This document shows positions 13,761 to 25,310 of a stretch of 64,000 nt of DNA, in pieces. The translations under genes and the position numbers were made by a program. The DNA lies in NCBI GenBank assembly GCA_921293015.1, contig OV121087.1:3484501-3548500 (forward strand). The letters are read 5' to 3'. Position 1 is the stretch's first letter. Each line of letters starts with the position of its first letter. Below the pieces are notes generated by a model that saw nothing but the letters and a program-made list of their open reading frames with translations, was not told the origin of the DNA and did not search any database. The DNA comes from Phorcus lineatus. Its lineage: Eukaryota > Mollusca > Gastropoda > Trochida > Trochidae.

Positions 13761-14190
13761 AAACACCCGCTATGACAAAGTCAAAGTTAGCGCCCCAAGT
13801 GTCTATCCATCTGTTAGTCCGTGCATCTTTCCTTTTGATGATATTTGTTCCTGAAGCATTACTCATACTCAACTATATGATTTGGCAACTTCAAATTTGT
13901 AATGAATGTTACCCCTGGGATGTTGATGTGCCTTTTAAGGGTTAAAACTCACAGGTGCAAAAATGTTTGGAAATTTTAACAAAAATCTTCCAATTTTTAT
14001 GACATCAAAATTTTTTCAAGAACTGTTTGTCTTTAAAACTTAAAATTTGGTATGAATGTAACCTATAGGGTATCATTGTACCTTTTAGGTGTCACAACTC
14101 AGACCCATCTTCAAAACAATTGCTTTATGTAAAGACTGTCAGACTACAGGTGGGGTGTTTTAACTGTGCACACTTTTGTCTTGCTATTTA
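13761..14190. mobile_element. Relic of a Helentron-like element with internal repeats
   Basis: 'gttagcgccccaagtgtcta' followed by 'tccatctgttagtccgtgca' resembles the leader of the element at 25311. Two diverged ~145-base internal units follow, each with '(g)gtatgaatgtaacc' type and 'gtaccttttaggtgtcacaa' type blocks (13890-13955 and 14050-14105). Ends are not defined. This is an inference from the shared layout. Confidence 0.35.
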
Positions 14191-15219
14191 AGTGATTTGG
14201 TTCTTGATATTCAAGGAATGTTTTCATTAGATGTGTAAGTCCTCCTTTTAAAAAAGAAAATCATCACTGACGTAGTTCAGGCATATGAAAAGGCCTTTAA
14301 AACTATTTGTTACTGGTAACTTAGGGGTGAAAGGGTTACGTCATTAATGATAATTTCATAGGCATACCTTCTTCAAATTCTTTTGCATATTATGTCTACA
14401 TAGTAATTTTGTTATTTATTGGATATATTTGAATATAGTCTAGGCAACTAATTTAAGGTATATTTGAAAACTCATTGCACATTTCTGAAATTGACTTTCA
14501 GTGTATCACTTCAGTGAGTTTCAGATCTCAAACATTTCTCATTTGGTTTTGATCATCCTATGTTGTAGCCCACAAAGAGCTATGTACAACTTTGAATTGT
14601 TGTATAGGTAATCAGAGAGGTGTTTCAGATGAAATAATTCATTTCTAGACCCTCAAAATAATTATCCTGCTAGGCTGATATAGATTTAAGATGTCTCACT
14701 CTTCTTGCATAGTCATCCCGAATGACAAAATACCAGTTTCTGAATCAACTCAGACAACAGGCTTATACATGTGCAGCAGCTGTCGAAGTCACAGGTTCCA
14801 TTTTTAGAGATTATTTATGACACCACCGATGGTAATAAGTTCTTAATTACCCATTTAATGGTTTCTAAATCAGAGATGAACAGCCAGAAGTTGACCAGCT
14901 TCTCTTGTGATGAGAGGCTACAGTGAAGTCATGTACAATAGTTTTGTGAGGTAACAGACAACGAACACAGGAACTGGTGATGAAACTATCATTGCTGGGT
15001 GCAAGTGATATCATGTGCACATATGAAATATATGTCATAACTTATGATAAAAGAGCCACTCAATGATTTTCATAACAAATTATTTACCTTTGATACGAAC
15101 CTAAATGTCAATGATATAAAATCAAACATCTTAACTTTTCATGTTCAAAAGACATGTATGACAAATACTGGTTTTCCATGAAAATCTAAAAACAGCCTTA
15201 TAAATGCACAGAGGTGTAG
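14191..15219. other. Intergenic, nothing recognised
   Basis: No open frame or element boundary identified. Confidence 0.45.
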
Positions 15220-15432
15220 ATATAACGCCCAATATACATAGATACTAGTTATTTGACCTATTATGTAACAAACGCTATCAACTCCTAACTGCCCTCCTGG
15301 TTGTTTTAGATAAGTCTCCCTGTGTGACCCAGTCTCAGGACTGTGAGCATTATCTCTGGATCCAAGAGCACTGTGTCTGTAGATGAAGAATGGTGGAGGA
15401 AGGCTTACTTCTTTTATACTGGTCTTCAAGCA
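15220..15432 (-). repeat. Dispersed repeat, copy 1
   Basis: Two blocks recur elsewhere. Bases 15222-15320 ('caatatacatagatactagt' through 'ctgccctcctggttgtttta') match 38575-38665. Bases 15318-15431 ('tgtgacccagtctcaggact' through 'tactggtcttcaag') match 16628-16738 almost base for base. The minus-strand translation of the second block stays open in both copies (residues KEVSLPPPFFIYRHSALGSR versus KEVSLSPPFFIYRHSALGSR), but no protein family is recognised. Confidence 0.7.
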
Positions 15433-16627
15433 AACATTCGGACATTATACCTTCTTATGTCACTGAACCTATTAGCAGTACAACTAAGATTTTCAGATGG
15501 TCAGTTCTTTTCAATGAAGTGACACCATTGATAGCATCTGGCATACATGACTCGGAACTATACACGACTTTAAATGTCAGAAAGCCTTGTAGATATTTAT
15601 AGATATCTTCAGTCATGTTGAAACAAACTTTCGGCAGGAAATAGGTGGAAAGAACAAAAAGCTCAATGTGTACATGTTTCCATGGTAATTGCTTCAGGCC
15701 AACTGCTACTCTAAATGTTCTCTTGTATTCCTACCTATACACATCTATGCCTATCTATGGCAGCCATCTTGTGACAGTGAGGGGGTGAAATGGTACAAAT
15801 ATTTGGTGTTACCATTGCTGCCTTATTCTCTAATAGCTCTATTATCAACTTTGTCTAGGAAATGTGTTATAGCTACCAGCTAACAGTTTTATATTGGGGC
15901 TATGTAGATCACACCAATAATTTTACTTTAAATGAATGATAAACTGATAGTTTGAGTACCAAATGAGTCATAAAAATGGAGAATTGAGAGAAATTTAAAA
16001 TAACAAAAAGATACCTACTAAGAAATAGGAAGAACCTTTAGAATGAAATTTAAATGAAAATAAAATGAAATGAAAAGATTAAAAATGGGTAAAAATGTTT
16101 ATTTTTACCAGTGTCTGCGCAATTCTGTTAGCAAAACCTGAAAATTTACTTGATAGGCTTTCCCTGCAGCCTGTGACAACTCTTCAATGTTCTCTACATC
16201 AACAAAAAGAGGTTAAATAATTCCTCAGAAATTTTTGCAATTATCAAAAGAGATTAAGTGTTAATATATTTAACAAGCAATGGGGTCTATCCTTATGCTG
16301 GAGAAATCTCAGTATGTTTAGGAGAGGGGGAAGTTGATCTAGCTATCTTGCTGCAGTTCTAGTTCATCGACAGGTCAAGAGTTAAGGTCACAGATTATAA
16401 AAGACCATGATAAGTCTGATTTACATGTAAGATAAATTGGAGTACAAACCTCATCGACAGGTGGAGGATTAACGTCACAGACCATGAACTTAAAAAAAAT
16501 GTTCTTCTTCTTTGTTCTGATGCGTCTTTGAGGCGAGGCCGTGCTGTGCAGATCTGCCAGCAGAGTCTTCAAAGTAATCTTCTCAAAGCAAGTAATTGGA
16601 AGAGTAATCAGGTATATAGAATATGCC
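15433..16627. other. Region between the two copies of the dispersed repeat
   Basis: AT-rich. Near 16340-16490 there is a short internal duplication, with 'tcatcgacaggt' followed by a 'taa(g/c)gtcacaga' block occurring twice. No gene supported. Confidence 0.4.
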
Positions 16628-16738
16628 CTGTGTGACCCAGTCTCAGGACTGTGAGCATTATTTCTGGATCCAAGAGCACTGTGTCTGTAAATGAAGAATG
16701 GTGGAGAAAGGCTTACTTCTTTTGTACTGGTCTTCAAG
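16628..16738 (-). repeat. Dispersed repeat, copy 2
   Basis: Near-identical to 15318-15431 ('gtgacccagtctcaggactg', 'ggatccaagagcactgtgtc'). Similarity stops abruptly on both sides, which is what an inserted or duplicated segment would look like. Confidence 0.75.
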
Positions 16739-17122
16739 GTGCTCTGTGTCTTTTGTAGTTTGATTCAGCTGTTGTTCAGATTCAACTATTGAATCTTTCA
16801 TTAAAGTCTCATTATAGATAGTTGAAGTACTGTTTACTATTTTCTTATTACAAATCCTTATCTCTCAGTTTCCCGTCTCTATTTGCTTTTTGTGACTAAT
16901 TTGTTAGTGAATCTTTCAGTTTATCATTTATTTTGAGTTAATGTTTTGGTGTGGTCTACATAACCCTAATATAGAAGTATGTTGTTCTGAATAAAGTTGT
17001 AATGTTTGAGGCTATGATATATAAATATACAAAACTCAAAACTGTTTGTGCCAAAAGTTCTCTCCTCACCTGAATTATGTATGTCATGAAACTAAAACTT
17101 TTTTATGTCTGATTTTGATGGC
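16739..17122. other. Intergenic, nothing recognised
   Basis: AT-rich sequence without a supported feature. Confidence 0.45.
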
Positions 17123-17625
17123 TTAACCCTTAAGATGCGGGTCCCGGGCCTGTCCGGGTTGAAATTTGCTTTGACCGCATGTCCTCTGGGCGAGATGCGA
17201 CATCCAAACTCTATTTTTCTCACGCTAGCTCATTAACGCCGAGGTTCACAGTAGCGAAGGACGGGCAATTGTTGCACGGCAGTAGTGTCAGTTCAACGCT
17301 AGTACTTTCCGTCCGTCTGTCGCCAATCTACCGAATTTTGTTTCGTTGGTGTTCTAAATAATGCGCGTACATGTCCCGAAAATTATGCAAACATTGATAC
17401 CGTTTATCGTACCGAAAATAAGCGTTAAAATCACTCAATTTTCCCCCACTCCCCGCCGCACGTGCAAATAGCCTGTGGGCACTTTCTCTCCGCTCGCACG
17501 AGCTTACCGTCACGCGCGTGCTATCGTTTGCTTACAAGCCTGCACTCACACCAAACGCACAACCTTATATCGCACACCCTATGCTCTGAACCCTTGGGCG
17601 GATTTCAATACCGGTTGGATCATTT
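17123..17625. other. GC-richer segment beginning TTAACCCTTAA
   Basis: The base composition rises sharply after 17123 relative to the AT-rich surroundings. The segment opens with TTAA then CCCTTAAGATGCGGG, a layout typical of piggyBac-type ends, but no matching right end was found. Short open frames on both strands have no recognisable domains. It leads directly into the ~185-bp array. Confidence 0.35.
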
Positions 17626-19245
17626 GAAAGAGCAGAAAATTGTCTTCAATTCAATATAAAATACGTAACTACGCTACCTGAATTGAAGATACAGCATGTG
17701 CCGCAAAAAAGGTGATTTTTACATATTTTTAGTTTTACACCATTTTGTCACACCAATTTTTACATGATGTGCTCAACGTATTTTGACAATTTTTATATCA
17801 TAAGACAGAGAGAAAGATTGTCTTTCTTTCCATGTGAAATGTGTACATGCGCGATAATAAATAAAGACACAGCAAGCGCCGCACAAAAAGCTAATTTCTC
17901 GATTCAAATCATGTAAACTGAACGGCGATTTTGACATGTGCCTTTCTTTCGCTCATATCTTCTCAACAGCTAGGCGTATTTTGAAATTGATTACATCGTG
18001 ATAAAGAAGGAATAATTGTCTTCGATTTGATATAAAAAAAATTATATACACCATATAGAATAAAGATACAGCAAGTTCCGCAAAATTGTGACTTTTGTTT
18101 ATTCTTTACGTTTTTACCATTTTCTCGCACTTTATATTACATAAACTTCTCGGTAAATTTTGCAATTTCATATATCAAAATATAGAGAAAAGGATAATCT
18201 TTATTGCCATGTAAAATTGGTATGTACAAGAAAATCAGAAAGGACCCGGCGCGCATCGCACAAACAGTCAATTTCTCTATTCATATTTTGTTTACCGAGA
18301 AGCGATTTATTTTCAACTGCTTTTTACACTTCCTATCCATTTAACGGCAGAGCGCATTATCGACATTTTTATATCACAATAAAGAGGAAAGGATCGTCTT
18401 CAATTCTATATAAAATTTGCAAATTACAATTAGACAATAAAAGAGCGGTTAGTGATGTCGCAATTATCAAAATCTGTTCTAAAATACCCGAGGGTACCAT
18501 CTTTGCAAACTTTATATATTCCAAACCAAGTGGTACATATTTATTATTTTCATATCATCGTAAAGCAGAAAGATATACCTTCATTTTCATGTGTAATTTG
18601 CCCATATTTGCATCAAAATAAAACGTGTGGAAACGATGCGACATATGTTGCGGTAAGGCGATTATCAAAGACTTTATTACTAGCTATACCCATGTTTCGT
18701 TGGTAATAACTTCTAATTACAGTGCAAAAGATTGTTATGATTTATTTCTTCGTAAAGAAGAATAAATTGCCTTCAATTCCATATATAATTTGCATGTATA
18801 CAAAGCGAATAACATGATTTATAAAGTTGGAAATAAAGACAATTTATATTGTGTGTGAGTGTATGTTTCAACGGGGATACCCCGCCTGCACGCGCTGAGC
18901 GCGTGCGTTTGCCCGGGGCTATTAGCTTAGTAATATTACTGTGGGGGTCAGAACGTTATCGGGATTTATCACTACCCTGTTTTCGTAATTTATATCTTTC
19001 GTTTAGGATGGCGTATCGTAATAAAATTTATCGTGAAATATAGAGCAAAAAATTAGCTTCAATTCCGTATATAATTTGCATATGTGCACTCAGTGATTAA
19101 ATGATTTTATAATGTTTGAAATGAAGACAATTTTTAAAATTTTGTAAAATTCGTTCTAAACATATTATAAAAATAATTTTTATATCGATGTGAAGAGGAA
19201 CTATTCATCTTTAGTTTCGTTTTGATTTCGCGCATGCGCTCTTGG
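17626..19245 (+). repeat. Highly diverged tandem array, ~185-bp period, about nine units
   Basis: A block like 'tatatca..aaagagaaaggattgtcttcaattc' then 'atataaaatttgcatatg' recurs near 17639, 17816, 18015, 18196, 18392, 18574, 18765, 19052 and 19203. A second block, 'acagcaagcgccgcacaaaa' type, sits about 50 bases later in most units (17690, 17868, 18066, 18247). Intervals are 177, 199, 181, 196, 182, 191, 287 and 151. The 287 step contains a GC-rich insert around 18850-18960. The 153-residue frame at 18160-18621 is internal to the array and not supported as a gene. Confidence 0.65.
18888..18906. other. GC hairpin inside the array
   Basis: GCACGCGCT, a single G, then AGCGCGTGC form a perfect 9-base inverted repeat, flanked by ccccg...cgggg that could extend the stem. 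It lies in the extra ~100 bases that break the periodicity of the surrounding array. Confidence 0.6.
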
Positions 19246-19460
19246 AATTTATTGAGTTACGGCGCCCGAATTGAAAACAAGTTTACTTCAGTTGTAGAAA
19301 CCGTTCCAGGGGTGATAGATATTTCATTCAAAGTGTCAAGTAAGTATCATCCATTTGTAACACGGGATTCGCCGACTAGCTTTGTATAAAACGACGATAA
19401 TGTCCGTAATTCGCCATGTAAACACGCCATATGTTGTTAAAACGGTCGCATCTGGCGGCG

Positions 19461-19536
19461 CTGGAAAATTCGGCCACAGGGGCTAATTGCGCTATAACAG
19501 TAGCGAGGCGAGTGCTGGAAAATTCAGCCACGGGGG
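19461..19536. repeat. Short direct duplication (ctggaaaattc)
   Basis: A 22-base segment, 'ctggaaaattcggccacagg' plus two bases, at 19461-19482 recurs with two changes at 19515-19536, a 54-base period. Both are preceded by a G+C-rich 'gcg' context. Function unknown. Confidence 0.6.
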
Positions 19537-19823
19537 CAAAACTGGTCAAAATAATATTCAGCAACGTAAGAGTTAATTTAAGATTTTATCTGAGAAAAAT
19601 GAAAGATGTTTGATGATAATGATTTATATCAAACCACCAATTACACATATACATATAATGCAAGTAAACAATAGTAGAATTGAGCGGTTTTTTTCAAATG
19701 AGATGAATGATTTAAAAAAACACGTGATCTATTCTTAAAGAAGAAAGAGATGGACCGATGCCCGTGTACGATACTGTTGTGTATTATAAATATTGAAATA
19801 GTAATCTTGTTAATACTGCTGCA

Positions 19824-20135
19824 AGAGGAGGGATAGCGCAGTGGTTAGCACGATCGGCTTCAGATGAAGAGGTCCGTGGTTTGGATTCATGCCAGGGGAT
19901 TGGCTTTGTCTGCAGTAGAAAACAGTTCTACACGCAGTCAGGTTTGGGTGCAATGCTACACTGAATTTCAGCGCAGTGCCACCCATGGTTCGCTAGTTCC
20001 AGCCGATGCTCGCAGGTTTCACTGCAATGCATAGCCACAATGGTGTTGCAAGCTCTCTCCCTGCAATAATACTAGCTGCCACAATATAAGTGAAATAATC
20101 TTGAAAGCGGCGTTAAACACCAACTCACCTCACCT
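19824..20135 (+). mobile_element. tRNA-derived SINE, full length
   Basis: The tRNA-like head has an A-box 'tagcgcagtgg' and a degenerate B-box 'ggtttggattc', followed by a ~220-base body ('cagtcaggtttgggtgcaat', 'gttcgctagttccagccgat') and the tail 'gcggcgttaaacaccaactc'. It is flanked by an 11-base target-site duplication, atactgctgca, at 19813-19823 and 20136-20146, which fixes both ends and marks a LINE-type integration. Confidence 0.9.
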
Positions 20136-20146
20136 ATACTGCTGCA

Positions 20147-20500
20147 GTACAATAGTGTGTAGTTATGATATTACAACCATGGCACACCAATGTCAGGGAT
20201 AGACCAAAATTTCTGTCACCCATGTTCTCTCTCCTACAATGGCTGCCACTCACTGATATTTTAGTTTCAGTGTATTTATACAGTTTGCAATTCTTGTGGG
20301 CAAGTAGTAACTAAAATACAAAACTTCCTGCCATGTAATACTATTTTTATCAAACTTCTGAATAATTTGGTATCGCTTTTGCTCTTTTTATACTAAATCG
20401 CTTATTTGTTTGATAAAAATAGTTTTAAATGGAAGGTCGTTAAGTATTGTCTGTAAATGAAAGATAAATCTGTTACTTAGCGCTTGTAAAACTGTCAGCC
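20147..20500. other. Intergenic, nothing recognised
   Basis: No supported feature. Confidence 0.45.
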
Positions 20501-20506
20501 CTGTAG

Positions 20507-20515
20507 TCTATATAT
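20507..20515 (+). promoter_or_regulatory. Possible TATA-box promoter
   Basis: 'tctatatatagcaggagtg' is a good TATA-box match. About 25-30 bases downstream lies a less AT-rich segment (20540-20735) ending 'agataag|gtaaatg', a plausible 5' splice donor, and containing a full palindromic CRE, TGACGTCA, at 20723-20730. This could be a 5'-UTR exon of the downstream gene on the same strand, but no transcript evidence is available. Confidence 0.25.
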
Positions 20516-21195
20516 AGCAGGAGTGCGTGAGTTGAGTCTGTCTCTTGATTAAAGCTGGTATATGATGAGGATAGGCTGATATCTGGGGCAGAGTACCAAT
20601 CAGTCTCTGGTCCTCTCACAGGAGTACATCTGCTCAAACTCTCAACAGTGCCTCTCCTACGCTGATGCTGAACTCAAAGAGTCGACATCTCACGTCTTTA
20701 AAAGACTGACTCTATGAGTTGTTGACGTCAGATAAGGTAAATGTCATCAATGATGCTATTTTAGTGACCGTTGCTAAAAAGAATCTTATCAACGCCATGA
20801 AGGTGAAAATAGAGTTGAAAAGTTATGATTTTTATCAATTACCAGTCTATGCACCTCTGCTGGCGTGCAAATTACCCATCTCACAGTTTTTGAATTTATC
20901 TAAGCTGACAGAAGGACAGTTGACAATCAATCATTTCACTAATCAAACAGTATTTGGAGGTCATTTAAAAGTTGAATAAGAGCAGCACTATTTTCTAGAT
21001 GTATAAACCTCGTTGTATTCAGTCTAACAGTATGTCATAGATGCAGCGTCATTGGCTTTAAAGCCATTCAGTACTATTCTTATAGATAAAGGTGTAACTT
21101 ATTATGATGTGTGAAGATATGTTTTTCTATCAACAGAAACTATAGAAATGTTTATTCATTTGATACTGTGATTAAACATTCTAGTCAATAATGGA
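20516..21195 (+). other. Possible 5'-UTR exon and following intergenic DNA
   Basis: See the TATA entry for 20540-20735. The 86-residue frame at 20719-20979 has no recognisable domain and crosses the putative donor, so it is not called as a gene. Confidence 0.25.
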
Positions 21196-21473
21196 TGTTC
21201 GAATCCCGCCAGGGGCGCGGCCACTTTGTGTGCAGTAGAGAACTGTTCTTCATGCAGTACTGTTTGGATGCAATGCAACACTGATTTTCAGTGCAGTCCC
21301 GATCATGGTTCTCTAGGTCCAGCCAATGTTTGCAGCTTTCACTGCAATGCATAGCCACATTAGTGTTGCGGGCTTTCTCCCTGCATTAATACTAATTGTG
21401 ATGATATAAGTGAAATACTTTTGAAAAGCAGCGTTTAACCCCATTTCACCTGGCCTCACCTAGATAATTGTAT
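21196..21473 (+). mobile_element. tRNA-SINE, 5'-truncated copy
   Basis: Begins at the B-box ('gttcgaatcccgccagggg') and continues through the body ('gcagtagagaactgttcttc', 'gcaatgcatagccacattag', 'gttgcgggctttctccctgc') to a tail 'gcgtttaaccccatttcacc'. The A-box half of the head is missing. Confidence 0.82.
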
Positions 21474-22900
21474 TTTTTATTCATTGTTTTGTTTTAGATT
21501 ATATTACGGGTATTGTAATTACCTGTATCATAGAATGAGAAATGAGAAAACCCCCAAATGTTTCATGCTTATGGGAGGTTTCTACTTATAGCCAAGGCAG
21601 CTATATAGGTGAAATGCTGTGTGACATGCAAGTTAATATAACTGTTAATGTCATACATTTATTCTTTAAAGTTTATATAACAACAAACATATTTCATGAG
21701 TTTTTTTTTAATATATGAATGTCTGATTACAATATTGTATAGTGCGTCGAAGGTCGCTACTAAAATATGTTCAGTTTGGTAATAAAAGCCGTTTTTGAAT
21801 GTCACTTTTGATGGGCCACTTAGATCTATTTGGCCACAAATCAGTGAATACATGACTGGTCACACACCCTTTTTGTGACATCATAAACAGACTCATTGCC
21901 TCGTGATCTATACATCTATCGTAACAATATTACAGAAAAAAAAAATAATTAAAGATTTTCAGAGAATGTTTTCAACTCAATTAGATAAATCATTTGACGA
22001 TGTAACACTATTAAGCGTTTGGGGTAAAAAAGATATCCACATCATTGGTAATAAAACAATTATTTAAGGTGTTATTTCAGTTGAAATAATGATGCACCAC
22101 TCTGTACAGTCTGTTTATTACGTCACACACGCGCAAATTTTATGGCCCATAGCCCAGGTGGGTTTTTTACAGCCGATAATTATGCTGTCTTTATGAAAGG
22201 CTAATTAAAAGTGTTAATTGGACAAATTAACAAAAATCAAGCCCAGTTCTTATTTTGTTGAAAAATCTTTGAACCAAAATCGAGAAGTGATAGGTTCAGG
22301 GGATAGTTTTAAGTGTACTGTATTAGTTATGTTCCAATCATTTTCTCTTACCTAAGGCAATATACTCTTAAACTTATTGAAACCAGATTCTCCTTATCAT
22401 TTTCAAGCTCAGTTTCCAATCCAATATAAGTAGATATATTTTTGCTCAATGCAATAATTGCTTAAATTACACCAGTTCTCTTAAAGGTTACATCTAAGAA
22501 CCTGGATCGATGACACTTTATATAACTAATGTCCATATGGTTAGTGAAATTACAAGTGACAAGATCTTAACAATAAGACATATCTGATTTTCTTATGATC
22601 CCTGGCCTGAAAATAAATCCTTGAAATTAGTTTTCAATGTAGAGAGTTTCTATTTTGCAATTGTTAAATTGCTGTCACATTCAACACTGGTATTTTGATG
22701 GTTAATTTTAACAGGTTTCTCAAAAATAGAACCTTTTATCATGACCCTTACAATGGCATAAATTGAGAGCAGGCACTGCTCTGTGATGGTTCGACATGTC
22801 CAAGAAGGGCATTTTTGATGAAGCTGTCTTTTGAGCCTTCTGTATGGATCCATACTTTTCATGATAAAGTACCTGTGTTTACGGTCAGATGGACTAAGCA
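21474..22900. other. Intergenic, nothing recognised
   Basis: AT-rich with no supported gene. The frame at 22650-22901 (minus) has no recognisable domain. Confidence 0.45.
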
Positions 22901-22959
22901 CTATGTGGATAAAATACCTTGCTCAGGGATAATCATATAGGACACATGACATTATTCAA

Positions 22960-23045
22960 ACCTTATTTTGTCACCACCAGGATTCAAACCTGGGCGTTTG
23001 GTGTGAGAGGTGCTAACTGCTCAATCTATGTGCTAATGTGTCAAA
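22960..23045 (-). mobile_element. tRNA-like SINE head relic
   Basis: On the minus strand an A-box-like 'ttgagcagttagca' is followed by a B-box 'ggtttgaatcctgg', with correct tRNA-like spacing. The acceptor arms do not pair, so it is a tRNA-derived relic and not a tRNA gene. Confidence 0.5.
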
Positions 23046-24884
23046 AACATGTTCTAGATATTCTTCAGATGTATGGTTGGTCAATTACCTCAGATATACC
23101 AGATCGTAGAGTGTTTAATAATTGCTCCTTCTATTGGCAAAATCCACATATTCTTTCTTCTAAAAAGACTACCAGCATTATTATATAAAATGGTACAATA
23201 TTGGAGCTGATATTTCATAAAGAAGTGTTATGTGGATCATAGTAAGATCCAAATTATCCTTCAGCAGTGAAAATTTATGTGCTTCTTTCTGTTGAAGATC
23301 TGTAAATGTCAAACTTTGTGCGAAAAACAATAAATCTCATGAAAAGACAAATTATTCAACCTTCTTTAAAATGAGCAACAAAGTTTACTCAACATTAAGG
23401 GTGTGTGGTATTATGGATATATTGGTATATTGCAATACAGGAACAACACGATATGTACTGGAATACAATTCTGAAAATATCCTATATAACAGACGTTTTA
23501 AAATCCACAAATGTTTGGTTTAAAAAAAACCCCCCAAAACAATTGTGGTTTTTACTGAAAGTTGTAAATAAAGTATTTATGTGCAAAGTGAAAATAGCAC
23601 AAAATGTTAATTTTCATTACTAGTCAATAAATCATCTCTGTTCTAATTACTGTATTTAGTCAAGAGAGTATGAAGATTCTTGAATTTGAAAGGTACCGAT
23701 ATATGGCAATACTTATTGCAAAACACTTCTCTGTAATGCAATATAGTGCAATACGGAAATGAGTGATTCCCACCCTTATTCAACATTATACTTATCTTAA
23801 AAAAGAATGTGTTTAATTCAAACTTCATGATATTTTGTCTTTTAAGAGGATATCATTCTTTAAGGCATATGTTATGACGATTGTACATTCAACAACTTAA
23901 TTATACGGATATTTGTTAATATTGATTTATTTGTTAATATATATATTCTTTTGACAAGAAAATCTTTTTTAATGAATATTTTTCATGTTTTGAAAGTTTT
24001 TATCAACCCTTTAACATTAGATAAAAATGAATTGAAAGAAAGCATTTGGGCTTTAACCCATCCTTCTGTGTATTATCTATTTGACGAGCCTACCATCGTT
24101 GAGAGCCCGTTGATGAGACAATATTGAGAATGTGATGCTTAGAACTATTTTTGTTGTTAAGCAAATGGATTGATAACATCACCTGTGTAAATACAAGACA
24201 TTGCTGCTGGTGAAAACTGGTATTGATGCCTTACCTGAAGTGGATTTTGTGGATTATTCGATTACTTCCTGGTTTGAAAGTTTGTTGAGTGTTTGAGCAG
24301 GTAATGAATTGTTTTGATCAATGATACACTGGGTTCACTTTACTAAGACTCTGTTTTTGAGCATGGCCTTGTTTTAGTTGCCAATAAACACCATCTAATA
24401 CTTCATAGTTGTTTTCCTTTAAAATTATAGATTCTTTTAGTGACAGTTTACATTTATGTTAGACATAATGCCTACTTTGGTGTTTTTTTTACATTTGAAT
24501 CTTTTTTCATTTATTATTTTCTTTAAGTTTATTAAGACACCTTGTGTTTGAGCATAGTCTTGTCATAGTTTTGTGTTGAATGATTAAATTAATGTTAAAC
24601 CCCATTACTTACTCACACCTTGTGGCAGTACATTGACATTGATTCAAGAAAGGTAGTGGTTGTTTGCATTGACATAAGATATGTATCAAATCATCTATAA
24701 CTTTGCACTATTTGTCTCATGTAATATCAATCAAATAGGAGTGATTTTATTTCTGAAAAGTATACAAACAAAAATAGATATGCTTGAGCGAAATTAAGAT
24801 TTAAACATTAACAGAATAAGCAGGAATACACTGATACCATATTGAAAATATGACTTAACCCTATTTTGGAAAGACAATTTATGT
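23046..24884. other. Intergenic, nothing recognised
   Basis: AT-rich, with only chance open frames (23405-23623 plus, 23643-23828 minus). Confidence 0.45.
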
Positions 24885-24886
24885 TA

Positions 24887-25253
24887 CCGTATTCGACTTA
24901 ATAACCGCCCACTCCCCTATAAGCGCCCACCCACCACGTTTTTGACTGAGCAATATGCGTCCTGATTTAGCGCCCACCTCTCAACATTGCTTACCTTGCA
25001 TGCTGATTCATTGAAGAAGGTTTTTCAGTCTTGCAATAAGTCTTTTACTTCCACTAAAGCGAAGAATACAGGGTATTTCAAGACCCCCAGCCACCACCAA
25101 AATGATAAAAGTTATAAAACCATATTTCAAAGACATGTGTATCGTAAGAAAACACTTTCAAGACTAAACTTGAGGACAATTTTTATCGTTTTAATTAGCG
25201 CCCCCTTTCACCAATTTTTTAAGCGCCCCGGGCGCTTATCACGTCGAACACGG
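24887..25253. mobile_element. TA-flanked MITE, 367 bp
   Basis: The left end CCGTATTCGACTTAATAACC and the right end (reverse complement) CCGTGTTCGACGTGATAAGC form terminal inverted repeats. Each is flanked by TA (24885-24886 and 25254-25255), the target of Tc1/mariner-type transposases. There is a GC palindrome 'aagcgccccgggcgctt' just inside the right end. It encodes no transposase; the 89-residue frame over it is not a gene. A diverged fragment of the same sequence may lie at 36095-36150 ('tccctataagagccccctaa'). Confidence 0.8.
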
Positions 25254-25310
25254 TAATTGTAATGTAAATGATAAAAGATAAAATTTCATCCTCCAAAAAC
25301 TATAACTTTT

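Noticed and set aside
17123-17140. Complete piggyBac-type element starting TTAACCC
   Set aside because: The left end looks right but no matching inverted right end next to TTAA was found, so only a possible end is noted.
18160-18621. 153-codon open frame on the plus strand
   Set aside because: It lies within the ~185-bp decayed array, starts and ends without relation to unit boundaries, and shows no domain.
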